The position numbers were made by a program, and so were the translations under genes. Positions 1 to 8,427 of a stretch of 64,000 nucleotides of DNA are shown one piece after another. The stretch is from Frankia alni ACN14a. GTDB taxonomy: Bacteria; Actinomycetota; Actinomycetes; Frankiales; Frankiaceae. Every line of letters begins with the position of its first letter. Position 1 is the stretch's first letter. Location: assembly GCF_000058485.1 (NCBI RefSeq), contig NC_008278.1, positions 6,566,962 through 6,630,961 of the forward strand. Reading direction: 5' to 3'. The notes below the pieces were generated by a model that did no database searches, was not told the origin of the DNA, and saw only the letters and a list, made by a program, of their open reading frames with translations.

Positions 1-627
1 CGACGCGCACAGCACGCCGAGCACGCCGCCCTCGGCGCAGGACGGGACCATCCCGGGGGGCGGGGGCTCCGGGTAGAGGCAGCGGTAGCACGGACCGTGG
101 TCCGCCCAGAAGACGCTGGCCTGGCCGTCGAACCGGTAGATCGAGCCCCAGACGTACGGCTTGCCGAGCAGGACGGCCGCGTCGTTGACCAGGTACCGGG
201 TGGCGAAGTTGTCGGTCCCGTCGACGATGAGGTCGTACTGGCTGAAGATCTCCATCACGTTGGAGGTATCCAGCCGGGTCTCGTGCAGGACCACGTTGAC
301 GTACGGGTTGATGTTGAGGACCGAGTCCCGCGCCGATTCGGCCTTCGACCGGCCGACGTCGGACTGGCCATGGATGATCTGGCGCTGCAGGTTCGACTCG
401 TCGACGGTGTCGAACTCGACGATGCCGAGCGTTCCGACGCCCGCGGCCGCCAGGTACATCAGGGTCGGTGAGCCGAGCCCGCCGGCGCCGACCGCCAGCA
501 CCCTGGCGTTCTTCAGCCGCTTCTGGCCGTCCATGGCGACATCCGGGATGATCAGATGCCTGGAGTACCGGCGAACCTCGTCGACGGTCAGGCCCTCGGC
601 GGGGTCGACCAGGGGCGGAAGGGACAC
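1..627 (-). CDS. moeZ: MoeZ/MoeB-type adenylyltransferase (5' part; runs off the window)
   Basis: This is an E1-like enzyme that adenylates the C-terminus of small ubiquitin-fold sulfur carriers (MoaD, ThiS or CysO type) for molybdopterin, thiamine or cysteine synthesis in the cytoplasm. The visible 209 codons hold the ThiF fold: the ATP-binding VGAGGLGSP loop near residue 36, ESNLQRQIIH near residue 65, the DGTDN catalytic-loop motif near residue 115, and a CYRC motif followed by a PSCAEGG stretch that fits the zinc site. The GTG start has GAGGAG about 8 nt upstream. In actinobacteria the family usually carries a C-terminal rhodanese domain; that part lies outside the window, so MoeB and MoeZ cannot be told apart. 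Confidence 0.88.
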   Translation of the reverse strand, partial: MSLPPLVDPAEGLTVDEVRRYSRHLIIPDVAMDGQKRLKNARVLAVGAGGLGSPTLMYLAAAGVGTLGIVEFDTVDESNLQRQIIHGQSDVGRSKAESARDSVLNINPYVNVVLHETRLDTSNVMEIFSQYDLIVDGTDNFATRYLVNDAAVLLGKPYVWGSIYRFDGQASVFWADHGPCYRCLYPEPPPPGMVPSCAEGGVLGVLCAS

Positions 628-862
628 GCTTGCTCCTCGCGTTCGGTGTCGTTCTTCGACGATGCCACACCCGCGCGCGGCCTCGTCGGGAATGAGCCAT
701 CCCGCGCCCGATCCGCGTGCGTCCGCTGCCGCTTCGGCTCGCGGACCTCGCCCGGAACGACTCCCGTCGGTGCAGCGCCTGGCACCCCCGGCGTGTTCCC
801 CGGACCCCGCTGGGTACACCGACGATGACCTGATGACCACACCCCGTGGGGAGTTGAGTGCG

Positions 863-1036
863 GTGTCCTTCGTTGACAAGGTCAGGAACAAGGTGGACGA
901 GCTGCGAGGACGGGGCAAGGAGACGGCCGGGAAGGCCACCGGCAACCGGGACCTGCGGGCCGAGGGCCGGGGCGAACGCGGCGTCGCCGACCTGCGCGAC
1001 GCCGGCGAGAAGGCCAAGGACGCCTTCCGCCGCTAG
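863..1036 (+). CDS. CsbD-like small stress protein
   Basis: The 57-residue product is highly charged and alternates Lys, Arg, Glu and Gly in the CsbD manner. It opens VSFVDKVRNKVDELRG and continues with KETAGKATGNRDLRAEG, the usual arrangement of small stress-induced CsbD proteins whose biochemical role is unknown. The GTG start is chosen because GGGGAG lies 10 nt upstream and the resulting length suits the family. An in-frame ATG 10 codons upstream (833) lacks a ribosome site. The gene converges on ku, and copy A of the dispersed palindromic repeat lies between them. Confidence 0.72.
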   Translation: MSFVDKVRNKVDELRGRGKETAGKATGNRDLRAEGRGERGVADLRDAGEKAKDAFRR

Positions 1037-1111
1037 CTCCCTCCCGCGGCGGCCGGCCCCGGCCGGCCCCGCGGTCGCCCCCCGGCAGCCCCGGTTCTGG
1101 CCTGCGGGAAG

Positions 1112-1173
1112 CCGGTTGCGGTGCGGTGCGCACGGCCTGCGAACCAGGACCAGGCAAAACGTACCGCAACCGG
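1112..1173. repeat. Dispersed palindromic repeat, copy A
   Basis: An imperfect inverted repeat has outer arms CCGGTTGCGGT (1112-1122) and ACCGCAACCGG (1163-1173). The interior GCGGTGCGCACGG resembles that of copies B, C and D. It lies in the gap between the convergent csbD-like and ku genes. The form suggests a bidirectional terminator or a REP-like element. Confidence 0.75.
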
Positions 1174-1226
1174 CGTCGGGGGCAGGGCCGGCAACCTCGG
1201 CTGACAGCGCTACCGCTCCGGTGAGA

Positions 1227-2339
1227 TCAGGCTGAGCGTCGGGTGGGCGCAGCGGTGTGTGCAGGCGCGGCCTTCGATTTCGCGGCTCCCCGGGCGGTCT
1301 CGCCTTTGGCGGCCGCGTCCTTGGCTGCAGTGCCCCTGGCGCCGGTGCCCTTGGCCGCCGTGGTTCTGGCAGGCGCGGACTTGGCCGCCGTCGTTCTGGC
1401 GGCCTTGGCCGCCGTCGTTCTGGCAGGCGCGGCCTTGGCAGGCGCGGCCTTGGCTGGGGCGGTCTTCGACGCCGTGCCTCTCACTTCTGGTGGGCTGGCC
1501 TTCTCGTCGGCGGGCTCGGCGGCAGCGACGGGTTCGGCGGGCTCGGCGGCGCCGGCACCGTCGGGGTGGTCCCGCCGGGCGGCGGCGATGCTCGCGCGCA
1601 GCGCGGCCATCAGGTCCCCGACCGGCTCCTGCTCCGGGCTGGCCGGCGGGCTGACCACCTCACGGCCGGCGATCTTGGCGTCGATGACCGACTGCAGAGC
1701 CTCCCGGTACTCGTCGGTGAACCGGGTGGGGTCGAAGTCGGCGGCGAGGGTGTCGATCAGCGAGGCGGCCATCGCCAGCTCCTGCGGACGCACCTCGACG
1801 TCCTCGTCCAGGAACGGGAAGTCCGGCTCGCGCACCTCGTCCGGCCAGATCATCGTCTCCAGGACGAAGACGCCGTCGCGCACCCGGAGCGTCGCGAGCT
1901 GCTCGCGCTGCCGCAGAGCTATCTTCACCAGCGCGACGCGGCCCGATTCGGCGAGCGCGTCGCGCAACAGGACGTAGGGCTTCGCGCCGGTGCGGTCCGG
2001 TTCGATGTAGTAGCTCTTGGCGAAGTAGATCGGGTCGACCTGCTCCAGCGGGACGAACTCGAGCACATCGATCGCCCGGGAGGTGGACAACGGCAGGTTC
2101 GCGAAGTCCTCGTCGGTGAGCACGACGGTCTGGCCGTCCGGCAGCTCGTAACCCTTGGCGATGTCGGCGTAGTTGACCTCGTCCCCGTCGGCCTCCGCCA
2201 CTCGGCGATACCGCACGCGGGACCCATCCGAGCGCCTGACCTGGTGAAATGCGACATCCCGTTCCTGCGTCGCGGAGTAGAGCCGGACCGGGATCGACAC
2301 CAGGCCGAAGGAGATCACACCCTTCCAGATCGAACGCAT
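1227..2339 (-). CDS. ku: Ku DNA end-binding protein (non-homologous end joining)
   Basis: Bacterial Ku forms a ring-shaped homodimer on broken DNA ends and recruits LigD. The 370-residue product begins MRSIWKGVISFGLVSIPVRL, the family signature, and the Ku core covers about residues 1-260. A low-complexity tail of about 100 residues follows, made of Ala/Lys/Thr/Pro blocks such as AKAAPAKAAPARTTAAK. Lys-rich Ku tails are known in actinobacteria and add DNA contacts; here the tail looks grown from short nucleotide repeats. The ATG start has GAGGGG about 7 nt upstream. It is divergent from the LigD polymerase gene, with a shared 240-nt region between them. Confidence 0.96.
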   Translation of the reverse strand: MRSIWKGVISFGLVSIPVRLYSATQERDVAFHQVRRSDGSRVRYRRVAEADGDEVNYADIAKGYELPDGQTVVLTDEDFANLPLSTSRAIDVLEFVPLEQVDPIYFAKSYYIEPDRTGAKPYVLLRDALAESGRVALVKIALRQREQLATLRVRDGVFVLETMIWPDEVREPDFPFLDEDVEVRPQELAMAASLIDTLAADFDPTRFTDEYREALQSVIDAKIAGREVVSPPASPEQEPVGDLMAALRASIAAARRDHPDGAGAAEPAEPVAAAEPADEKASPPEVRGTASKTAPAKAAPAKAAPARTTAAKAARTTAAKSAPARTTAAKGTGARGTAAKDAAAKGETARGAAKSKAAPAHTAAPTRRSA

Positions 2340-2520
2340 GTTCGCCCCTCACGTCGATTACCCACCATGGTGACCCACCGGACGCCCACGAGTAAGCCAG
2401 ATGAGGGAAACGCCCAAAGTTATCAGCAGACGCGACCCTGGGCAGGGCGGTTCGCGAGCGGGACACCGCTCGGATGACGCCGGGTTGCCACCGTCGGCAC
2501 CGGCCGGAAGGGGTGAGGAC

Positions 2521-2583
2521 GTGCCCGGCACATCGGCGGGAGCGGCGGGCACGGCGGGCACGGCGGGAACGGGGCCGGGATGA
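2521..2583 (+). CDS. Candidate 20-codon leader ORF ahead of the ligD polymerase gene
   Basis: A GTG preceded by GGGGTGAGGAC opens a 20-codon ORF (VPGTSAGAAGTAGTAGTGPG). Its TGA overlaps the ATG of the ligD polymerase gene as ATGA. The downstream gene has only a weak ribosome site of its own, so translational coupling is plausible. Nothing shows that the peptide itself has a role, and the composition is low complexity, so this remains a candidate. Confidence 0.28.
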   Translation: MPGTSAGAAGTAGTAGTGPG

Positions 2584-3515
2584 GCGACGCGGCGCACCAG
2601 ACGACGGTCGAGGTCGATGGCCGCCAGCTCCGGCTGTCCAACCTGGACAAGGTCCTCTATCCGGCCACCGGCTTCACGAAGGCCCAGGTCATCGACTACT
2701 ACCACCGGATCAGCGAGGTCGCCGTGCCGCACCTGGCGGACCGGCCGCTGACCGTCGTCCGCTTCCCGAACGGCGTCGCGGAGTCGAGCTTCTTCACCAA
2801 GAACGCGCCCTCGCACCGGCCCGACTGGACCACCACCGCACGGCTGCCCTCGCCCGGGTCCACGAAGGACCGCTCGACGATCGACTACCTCGTCGCCACC
2901 GACCGCGCCACCCTGGTGTGGCTGGCCAACCTCGCGGCGCTCGAACTGCACACCCCGATGTGGCGGATCTCGACCGGGCTGCCCGACCTCGTCGTCGCCG
3001 ATCTGGACCCGGGCGCGCCGGCCACGGTGGTCGACTGCGCCCGGGTGGCCCTGCTGCTGCGCGAGGTGCTGCCCGAGCCCCTGTGCGTGAAGACCAGCGG
3101 GTCCAAGGGCCTGCAGGTCTACGGACGGGTGTCCGACGGGCGAACCGCCATGCAGGTCCGGGCGGACATGCGCGCGGTGGCCACCCGGCTGGAACGTGAC
3201 CATCCCGACCTCGTCGTCGCGAACATGCGCAAGGATCTGCGTGGCGGTCGGGTGCTGCTCGACTGGTCGCAGAACAACCCGGCCAAGACGACGGTGAGCG
3301 TCTACTCGCTGCGCGGGCGGGAACGCCCCACCGTCTCCACGCCGGTGACCTGGGCGGAGGTGCGCGGCTGCCGGCGCCCCGAGGATCTGGTCTTCACCGC
3401 GGACGAGGTGCTGCGGCGGGTCGACGACCACGGGGACCTGTTCGCCCCCCTGCGCACGGACCCGTCCACCGGCGGGCGATCGGCCCGACCGGGTGGGTCG
3501 GATGGTTCCGCGTGA
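2580..3515 (+). CDS. ligD: LigD polymerase-domain protein (NHEJ primase-polymerase)
   Basis: The 311-residue protein matches the stand-alone polymerase (AEP/primase-fold) domain of bacterial LigD, which fills gaps at ends held by Ku. Visible motifs include LSNLDKVLYP near the N-terminus, TKNAPSHRPDW near residue 78, the acidic metal-binding motif VVADLDPG near residue 140, SGSKGLQVYGRV near residue 178 and LLDWSQNN near residue 225. No ligase or phosphoesterase domain is attached, so the ATP ligase must be encoded elsewhere. It is divergent from ku. Its ATG overlaps the stop of a 20-codon upstream ORF, suggesting coupled translation. Confidence 0.93.
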   Translation: MSDAAHQTTVEVDGRQLRLSNLDKVLYPATGFTKAQVIDYYHRISEVAVPHLADRPLTVVRFPNGVAESSFFTKNAPSHRPDWTTTARLPSPGSTKDRSTIDYLVATDRATLVWLANLAALELHTPMWRISTGLPDLVVADLDPGAPATVVDCARVALLLREVLPEPLCVKTSGSKGLQVYGRVSDGRTAMQVRADMRAVATRLERDHPDLVVANMRKDLRGGRVLLDWSQNNPAKTTVSVYSLRGRERPTVSTPVTWAEVRGCRRPEDLVFTADEVLRRVDDHGDLFAPLRTDPSTGGRSARPGGSDGSA

Positions 3516-3625
3516 GACGGCCCGATTCCGGGCACACCGCGATCCGGACCCGGCCCGGGCCCCGGACCGCATCCGGCACCCGCCGCGGCGGGCCGCCACC
3601 CCGACGAGCGCAGGAGGACGTCCCC

Positions 3626-3826
3626 ATGGGAGTTCCCACCGATCTGCCAGTCTCCGGCCTTCCTCTGGAGACGCCGGACGCCGACGCGGCCGAGCAGGCC
3701 CGGGAGGTGCGCCCACCGGCGGGCGCCCCGCCGGTGCCCCCCGCGCGGCCGAGTGAGGCCGACGAGTTCGACGTCGTCGAGCAGAGCATCGTCGTCGAGA
3801 CCGACGAGGACGACTACGACCGCTGA
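3626..3826 (+). CDS. Small acidic protein, function unknown
   Basis: The 66-residue product is not recognised. It has a Pro/Ala-rich middle and an acidic C-terminus ending VVETDEDDYDR. There is no signal peptide or membrane segment. The ATG is well supported by AGGAGG 8 nt upstream (3612-3617). It follows the ligD polymerase gene by 110 nt and may be cotranscribed. A link to repair would be guesswork. Confidence 0.6.
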   Translation: MGVPTDLPVSGLPLETPDADAAEQAREVRPPAGAPPVPPARPSEADEFDVVEQSIVVETDEDDYDR

Positions 3827-3827
3827 C

Positions 3828-3962
3828 CCACCACCGCCGACGCCGCCCCACCGCCGACGCCGCCCCACCTTCGCCCTACCGCGGACGCCGCCCCGACCTT
3901 CGGCCCACCGCTGACGCCGCCCCGACCTTCGGCCTACGGATGATGCCGCCGCCCGACGTTCG
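3828..3962. repeat. Degenerate tandem repeat downstream of the small acidic protein gene
   Basis: Imperfect units of about 16-35 nt, built on CCGACGCCGCCCC with CCACC or ACCTTCGG spacers, recur about six times in the gap before the tetR gene. No gene or stable hairpin was seen. It looks like a decayed minisatellite. Confidence 0.6.
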
Positions 3963-4095
3963 CCACCCCCGGACGTCCGGCCGGCCCGCTGTGCGACAGT
4001 GAGCCGGCCGGCGGGGTCCGGTGATCGCGATCCGGTGCCCGCGCCCTGTCGGAGTCCGCGGGTAGTGTTGACCACATCGACCAGGAGGTGCGCCG

Positions 4096-4773
4096 GTGAC
4101 CGCCGAGCCAGCCTCGCCCGGCACGCGCCCGGGGCGGACTCCCCGGCTCCCTCGCACCGCCCGCCGCTTTCAGCTCCTCGGAGCCGCGCGCGAGGTGTTC
4201 GTCGCCCAGGGCTACCACGCCGCCGCGATGGACGAGATCGCCGAGCGGGCGGGCGTCAGCAAGCCGGTCCTCTACCAGCACTTCCCGGGCAAGCTGGAGC
4301 TGTACCTCGCGCTGCTCGACGAGCACGCCACCCAGCTCGTCACGAGCGTGCAGGAGGCGCTCGCGTCGACCACCGACAACCACGCGCGCATCGCGCGCTC
4401 GGTGCGCGCCTACTTCGACTTCGTCAACGACCCGTCGGGCGCCCACCAGCTCGTGCTGGAGTCGGACCTGCGCAGCGTGCCCGCGGTGCGCCAGCGCATC
4501 GAGACCGCGTTCGCCCAGTGCGTGCGTTCCATCGCGGCGACCATCGTCGCCGACACCGGGCTGACCCAGGACGAGGCCGACCTGCTCGCCGTCGGGCTGG
4601 TGGGGCTCGCCGAGACGGCCTCCCGGTGGTGGCTGGTCCGCGGTGGCACCGTGGCGAAGGAGCGGGCCATCGAGTCGATGGTGGAGCTGGCCTGGCGCGG
4701 CATCGGCGGGTACCCCCGCACCGAAGCACCCGATCCCAGGCCCGCGCACGAGGAGCGCCGGTCCGACCGGTGA
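4096..4773 (+). CDS. TetR-family transcriptional regulator
   Basis: The 225-residue protein has an N-terminal TetR helix-turn-helix at about residues 20-70: a helix ending LLGAAREVFVAQGYHAAAMD, then EIAERAGVSKPVLYQHFPGK. The rest is a helical ligand-binding region with no assignable ligand. The GTG start has AGGAGGTG 7 nt upstream. A TAGTGT hexamer near 4062 may be the -10 box. The neighbours (LigD polymerase upstream, DUF3107 downstream) do not reveal the target. Confidence 0.93.
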   Translation: MTAEPASPGTRPGRTPRLPRTARRFQLLGAAREVFVAQGYHAAAMDEIAERAGVSKPVLYQHFPGKLELYLALLDEHATQLVTSVQEALASTTDNHARIARSVRAYFDFVNDPSGAHQLVLESDLRSVPAVRQRIETAFAQCVRSIAATIVADTGLTQDEADLLAVGLVGLAETASRWWLVRGGTVAKERAIESMVELAWRGIGGYPRTEAPDPRPAHEERRSDR

Positions 4774-4908
4774 GCGCCGGGTGTGCCGGGAGCGAACACG
4801 CCGTTCCCGTCCCGGTGGAGAAGTCCCGGAAGCCATAGTGTGGGCGGTGATCCAACCTCGGCGGCGGGTGTCCGCCGGCGGTAGGTGCGACGAAGGCGGA
4901 GGTCATCG

Positions 4909-5133
4909 GTGGAGGTCAAGATCGGCGTGCGGCAGGTCAGCCGGGAGCTGGTGCTGGAGAGCGACCAGTCGGCGGAGGCCCTCGCCGCGTTGGTGGGAGA
5001 GGCGGTCAAGACCGACAACGGCGTGCTGAGCCTCACCGACGACAAGGGTCGGCAGGTGGTGGTTCCGGTCGCGTCCCTGGCCTACGTGGAGATCGCCGCC
5101 GGCGGGCCGCGGCGCGTCGGTTTCGGCGGCTGA
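4909..5133 (+). CDS. DUF3107 family protein
   Basis: The 74-residue product has the length and pattern of the actinobacterial DUF3107 family: VEVKIGVRQVSREL at the N-terminus, a central LAALVGEAVKTDNGVLSLTD, and a C-terminal VPVASLAYVEI. The function is unknown; it looks like a small mixed alpha/beta cytosolic protein. The GTG start has GGAGG 6 nt upstream (4898-4902). In related genomes it lies near the MiaE-like protein and the DEAD-box helicase, as it does here. Confidence 0.85.
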   Translation: MEVKIGVRQVSRELVLESDQSAEALAALVGEAVKTDNGVLSLTDDKGRQVVVPVASLAYVEIAAGGPRRVGFGG

Positions 5134-5166
5134 TCGAGGACTGATCGCGAGCTCGGCGTGCCGTGC

Positions 5167-5228
5167 GGCCTGTCCGCCCGGCACGCCCGGCGGGCGATCA
5201 GGCAGACAGACGGACAGGCGGACAGGCC
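5167..5228. terminator. Inverted repeat between convergent genes, putative bidirectional terminator
   Basis: A perfect 12-bp inverted repeat, GGCCTGTCCGCC (5167-5178) and GGCGGACAGGCC (5217-5228), encloses a smaller GC hairpin. It lies between the DUF3107 and MiaE-like stop codons. There is no U-tract, as is common for actinobacterial terminators. Confidence 0.55.
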
Positions 5229-5250
5229 CGATGCGGCGGCGGCGCGGCGA

Positions 5251-5943
5251 TCAGGCGGACAGACCCAGCGCCGCCATCCGGCGGCCGTGCGCGGCCATGA
5301 TGCGGTTGAAGATCGCCGCCAGCGCGTCCAGGTCGCCGACCCCGACCAGCAGGCCGGTCAGCGCGTCCCGGTCGACGCCCACCCGCTGCGCCTGGGTGAG
5401 CGCCTCGCCGACCAGTCGGCGGGCCCACAGCGCGAGGCGCCCGGCGACCGTCGGGTTGGCCTCGATCGCCGCCCGCACCCGGTCGACCGCGAATGCGGCG
5501 TGGCCGGTGTCGTCGAGGACCTTCAACACGAGTTCTCGCGACGGCGAGGGCAGGCGCGCGGCGATCTCGCGGTAGAAGTCGGCCGCGATGTTGTCGCCCA
5601 CGTACGCCTTGACAAGGCTCTCCAACCAGTCGGCCGGGGCGGTCGAGTTGTGGAACGCGGTCAGCGGCCCGATGAACGGCGCCATCGCGTGCTCCCGGTC
5701 GACGCCGAGCCGATCCAGTTCCCCGCAGATGGCCTGAAAGTGGGAGAACTCGGCGGCGGCCATGGCCGCAAGGGCAATCTTGTCACCGAGGGTGGGGGAC
5801 ATCCGCGCGTCGGTGGCCATCCGCTCGAAGGCGGTCAGCTCGCCGTAGGCCAGCAGGCCCAGCAGGTCGACGGTCGCCTGGTCCGGCTGGCCGGCCAGGT
5901 CCGGTCCGGGCGCGTCGGTCGGCGGGAAGGATGTCTGTGTCAC
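5251..5943 (-). CDS. Ferritin-like-fold protein, MiaE-like
   Basis: The 230-residue protein resembles the actinobacterial ferritin-like family related to the tRNA hydroxylase MiaE. Candidate di-iron ligands fall in helices: GELTAFERM near residue 35, AAAEFSHFQAI near residue 60, and DDTGHAAFAVDRV near residue 140. The substrate is unknown, and the family also resembles ferritin-type oxygenases. The GTG at 5943 (VTQTSFPP) is chosen; a GTG at 6015 would add 24 poorly conserved-looking residues, and neither has a strong ribosome site. It is divergent from the helicase gene and convergent with DUF3107. Confidence 0.72.
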   Translation of the reverse strand: MTQTSFPPTDAPGPDLAGQPDQATVDLLGLLAYGELTAFERMATDARMSPTLGDKIALAAMAAAEFSHFQAICGELDRLGVDREHAMAPFIGPLTAFHNSTAPADWLESLVKAYVGDNIAADFYREIAARLPSPSRELVLKVLDDTGHAAFAVDRVRAAIEANPTVAGRLALWARRLVGEALTQAQRVGVDRDALTGLLVGVGDLDALAAIFNRIMAAHGRRMAALGLSA

Positions 5944-6212
5944 AGCCGCGATTCTGGCACCTGCCGCCGTCGCTGTCGGCAAACCTCGGCCGAGGAGCCC
6001 CCACTCGGCGCGCACACCAGCTATGCTAGGTCTTAGCCAGAGGTCATTATGTCACCTCGGCTGTCGCGTAGCAGGCGTCGCCTCGTCACCTGTGCACCCA
6101 GAGTAGCCATCTATGGCGCCGGGGCACACGGACTTCGGGTCGCGGGCGCCGCGCGGCTCACCGCGAGCGGGTTCAGCGTAGACACCGCTCAGAGAAGACC
6201 AGGAGCGTCCCG

Positions 6213-7955
6213 CTGTCCGTCACAGCCGCAGCACCCTCGGATGATCTACCCACTCCCCAACCCCTGACCGACACGCCCGCAACGCCGGCCGCGCCCACGT
6301 TCGCCGACCTCGGGGTTCGCTCCGAGACGGTCGAGGCGCTGACCGAAGCGGGCATTGTGCACGCTTTCCCCATCCAGGAGCTGACGCTTCCGCTCGCCCT
6401 GGCCCGCAACGACATCATCGGCCAGGCCCGCACCGGCACCGGCAAGACCCTCGCCTTCGGCATCCCCATCGTCCAGACGGTGCTGGCGGCGAGCGAGGGC
6501 GCCGACGGCCGGCCGCAGGCCCTCGTCGTCGTGCCGACCCGCGAACTGTGCGTTCAGGTGACGTCCGACGTCACCCGCGCCGGCGCGGGCCGCGGCCTGC
6601 GGGTGCTGTCCGTCTACGGCGGACGCGCCTACGAACCGCAGCTCACCGCGCTGCGCGCCGGGGTCGACATCGTCGTCGGCACGCCGGGGCGGCTGCTCGA
6701 CCTCGCCCGGCAGCGGGTGCTCGACCTCGCCGCCGTGCGCACGCTGGTGCTCGACGAGGCCGACGAGATGCTCGACCTGGGCTTCCTGCCCGACGTCGAG
6801 CGCATCATGGCGCAGCTGCCGACCAGCAGGCAGACCATGCTGTTCTCCGCGACCATGCCCGGCCCGGTCATCTCGCTGGCCCGCCGCTTCATGCAGCGGC
6901 CGGTGCACGTCCGCGCCGAGCAGCCGGACGAGACGCGCACGGTGCCGACCACGCACCAGCACGTCTTCCGCGCCCACGCGCTGGACAAGATGGAGGTGCT
7001 CGCCCGCGTCCTGCAGGCGGGTGGCCGCGGGCTCGCGATGGTGTTCGTGCGCACCCGCCGCACCGCCGACAAGGTCGCCGAGGACCTGGACAAGCGCGGC
7101 TTCGCCGCCGCCGCCGTGCACGGCGACCTCGGGCAGGGCCAGCGCGAGCAGGCGCTGCGCGCGTTCCGGGCCGGCAAGGTCGACGTCCTCGTCGCGACCG
7201 ACGTGGCCGCCCGCGGCATCGACATCAGCGGCGTGACCCATGTCGTGAACTACCAGTGCCCCGAGGACGAGAACGTCTACCTGCACCGGATCGGCCGCAC
7301 CGGCCGCGCCGGCGAGAGCGGCGTCGCCGTCACGTTCGTCGACTGGGACGACCTGCCCCGGTGGACGCTGGTGAACAAGGCGCTCGCGCTGCCGTTCGAC
7401 GGCCCGCTCGAGACCTACTCCACCTCGCCGCACCTGTACGAGGCGCTCGGCATCCCGCCGGAGGCCAAGGGCACCCTCCCGCACGCCGCGCGCACCCGCG
7501 CCGGGCTCGATGCGGAGGACCTCGAGGACCTCGGCGAGTCCCGTCGTGGTGGGCGCCGCGGGGCGCGTTCCGGGCGCGAGGCGCCCCAGGCGGACAACCC
7601 GCCGGTGCCGGCCCGCACCCGCACCCGTCGCCGCACCCGCGGTGGTGGCGCCGCGGCCGCCGCGACCGGCCTGACCATCGCCGCCGACGGCAGCGAGCAG
7701 GACGACCCGGCGCCGGATCTGGATCTGGACCTGGACCTGGACGTCGTCGCCTCCGACGGCACCGCCGACACCGCGCACGTCGTCTCGACGCTGTCCCCGG
7801 CCGGGGGCGGCGAGCCGGTCCGTCGCCGCCGTCGCCGCCGCGGCAACCGTGGGCGCGGCTCCGGTACGGCCGGCGACCTGACGGAGGCCGACGGCGACGC
7901 GATCAGCTCGATCGGCGCGCTCGACGACGAGTCTCCGCGGGCCGAGTCCGCCTGA
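6213..7955 (+). CDS. DEAD-box ATP-dependent RNA helicase, probable CTG start
   Basis: This cytosolic RNA helicase shows the DEAD set in order: Q motif FADLGVRSETVEAL..FPIQ, motif I ARTGTGKT, PTRELCVQV, DEAD in VLDEADEM, SAT in FSATMP, and HRIGRTGRAG. A basic and acidic tail (RRRRRRGNRGRG, DLDLDLDLDV) follows residue 400. The first ATG/GTG/TTG in frame is GTG 6357, which would cut off the conserved Phe-Leu-Gly of the Q motif. The reading frame is open upstream, and a CTG at 6213 has AGGAG 7 nt before it (6201-6205), so I place the start there (580 residues). The minimum gene is 6357-7955. Confidence 0.93.
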   Translation: MSVTAAAPSDDLPTPQPLTDTPATPAAPTFADLGVRSETVEALTEAGIVHAFPIQELTLPLALARNDIIGQARTGTGKTLAFGIPIVQTVLAASEGADGRPQALVVVPTRELCVQVTSDVTRAGAGRGLRVLSVYGGRAYEPQLTALRAGVDIVVGTPGRLLDLARQRVLDLAAVRTLVLDEADEMLDLGFLPDVERIMAQLPTSRQTMLFSATMPGPVISLARRFMQRPVHVRAEQPDETRTVPTTHQHVFRAHALDKMEVLARVLQAGGRGLAMVFVRTRRTADKVAEDLDKRGFAAAAVHGDLGQGQREQALRAFRAGKVDVLVATDVAARGIDISGVTHVVNYQCPEDENVYLHRIGRTGRAGESGVAVTFVDWDDLPRWTLVNKALALPFDGPLETYSTSPHLYEALGIPPEAKGTLPHAARTRAGLDAEDLEDLGESRRGGRRGARSGREAPQADNPPVPARTRTRRRTRGGGAAAAATGLTIAADGSEQDDPAPDLDLDLDLDVVASDGTADTAHVVSTLSPAGGGEPVRRRRRRRGNRGRGSGTAGDLTEADGDAISSIGALDDESPRAESA

Positions 7956-7983
7956 CCAGGCGGACCGCCCCCGCTCATCCCGT

Positions 7984-8021
7984 CCAACGCCGGCCCGCGT
8001 GGCCCCCTGGCCCGGCGTTGG
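7984..8021. terminator. Stem-loop between convergent genes
   Basis: A perfect 10-bp stem, CCAACGCCGG (7984-7993) and CCGGCGTTGG (8012-8021), with an 18-nt GC-rich loop. It lies between the helicase stop and the zinc-ribbon gene stop, so it probably terminates both. Confidence 0.65.
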
Positions 8022-8040
8022 TACCCAGCGCGGCAGCCGT

Positions 8041-8427
8041 TCAGCCCGCCGGGCGCAGGTGCAGTCCGAGCCGCACCCAGCTCATCCGGCGGCAGGTCGG
8101 GCAACGCAGCAGCGAGGGGTGCCGCGGGCGCACCAGCGGTAGGTGGACGCTGGGGGTGAGAACCCGCAGCGCCTGCCACGCGCTGAGCAGGCTGGTCTGC
8201 CCGCAGCGGGAGCACTCGACGCGCAGGCTCGTGTTCGGCGGGGTCGTCGGCCTCAGCCCGCTGTACAGCGCACGCTTGCCGTGCGCGTCCCGTCCCACCG
8301 ATGGACCCGACGGGGTCGGCGTCGCCACCGGTGGTCGGGAACCGCGCGGGCGCAGCCGGTCGAACCCGGCGGACGCGCGCTGTTGGGCGCGCGGCGACCG
8401 TGACGGGTCACTCGGCCCCCCACTCAC
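8041..8427 (-). CDS. Zinc-ribbon small protein overlapping parA
   Basis: The 128-residue product has a disordered, basic N-terminal half. The C-terminal part holds two CxxC knuckles, VECSRCGQTS and LLRCPTCRR, about 40 residues apart, which suggests a single zinc ribbon. The GTG start overlaps the parA stop as GTGA (8424-8427), so translation is probably coupled to ParA. I do not recognise a named family. A role as a partner or DNA/RNA adaptor of the ParA ATPase is inference from the overlap alone. Confidence 0.7.
   Translation of the reverse strand: MSGGPSDPSRSPRAQQRASAGFDRLRPRGSRPPVATPTPSGPSVGRDAHGKRALYSGLRPTTPPNTSLRVECSRCGQTSLLSAWQALRVLTPSVHLPLVRPRHPSLLRCPTCRRMSWVRLGLHLRPAG

Noticed and set aside
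1257-2477. Long open frame on the plus strand opposite ku
   Set aside because: It is antisense to clear Ku coding sequence; long antisense frames are expected at this G+C, and the translation is a Gly/Arg-rich mirror without domains.
3302-4075. Minus-strand ORF opposite the ligD polymerase end and small acidic gene
   Set aside because: It is antisense to supported coding sequence and consists of Arg/Gly low complexity from the tandem repeat at 3828-3962.
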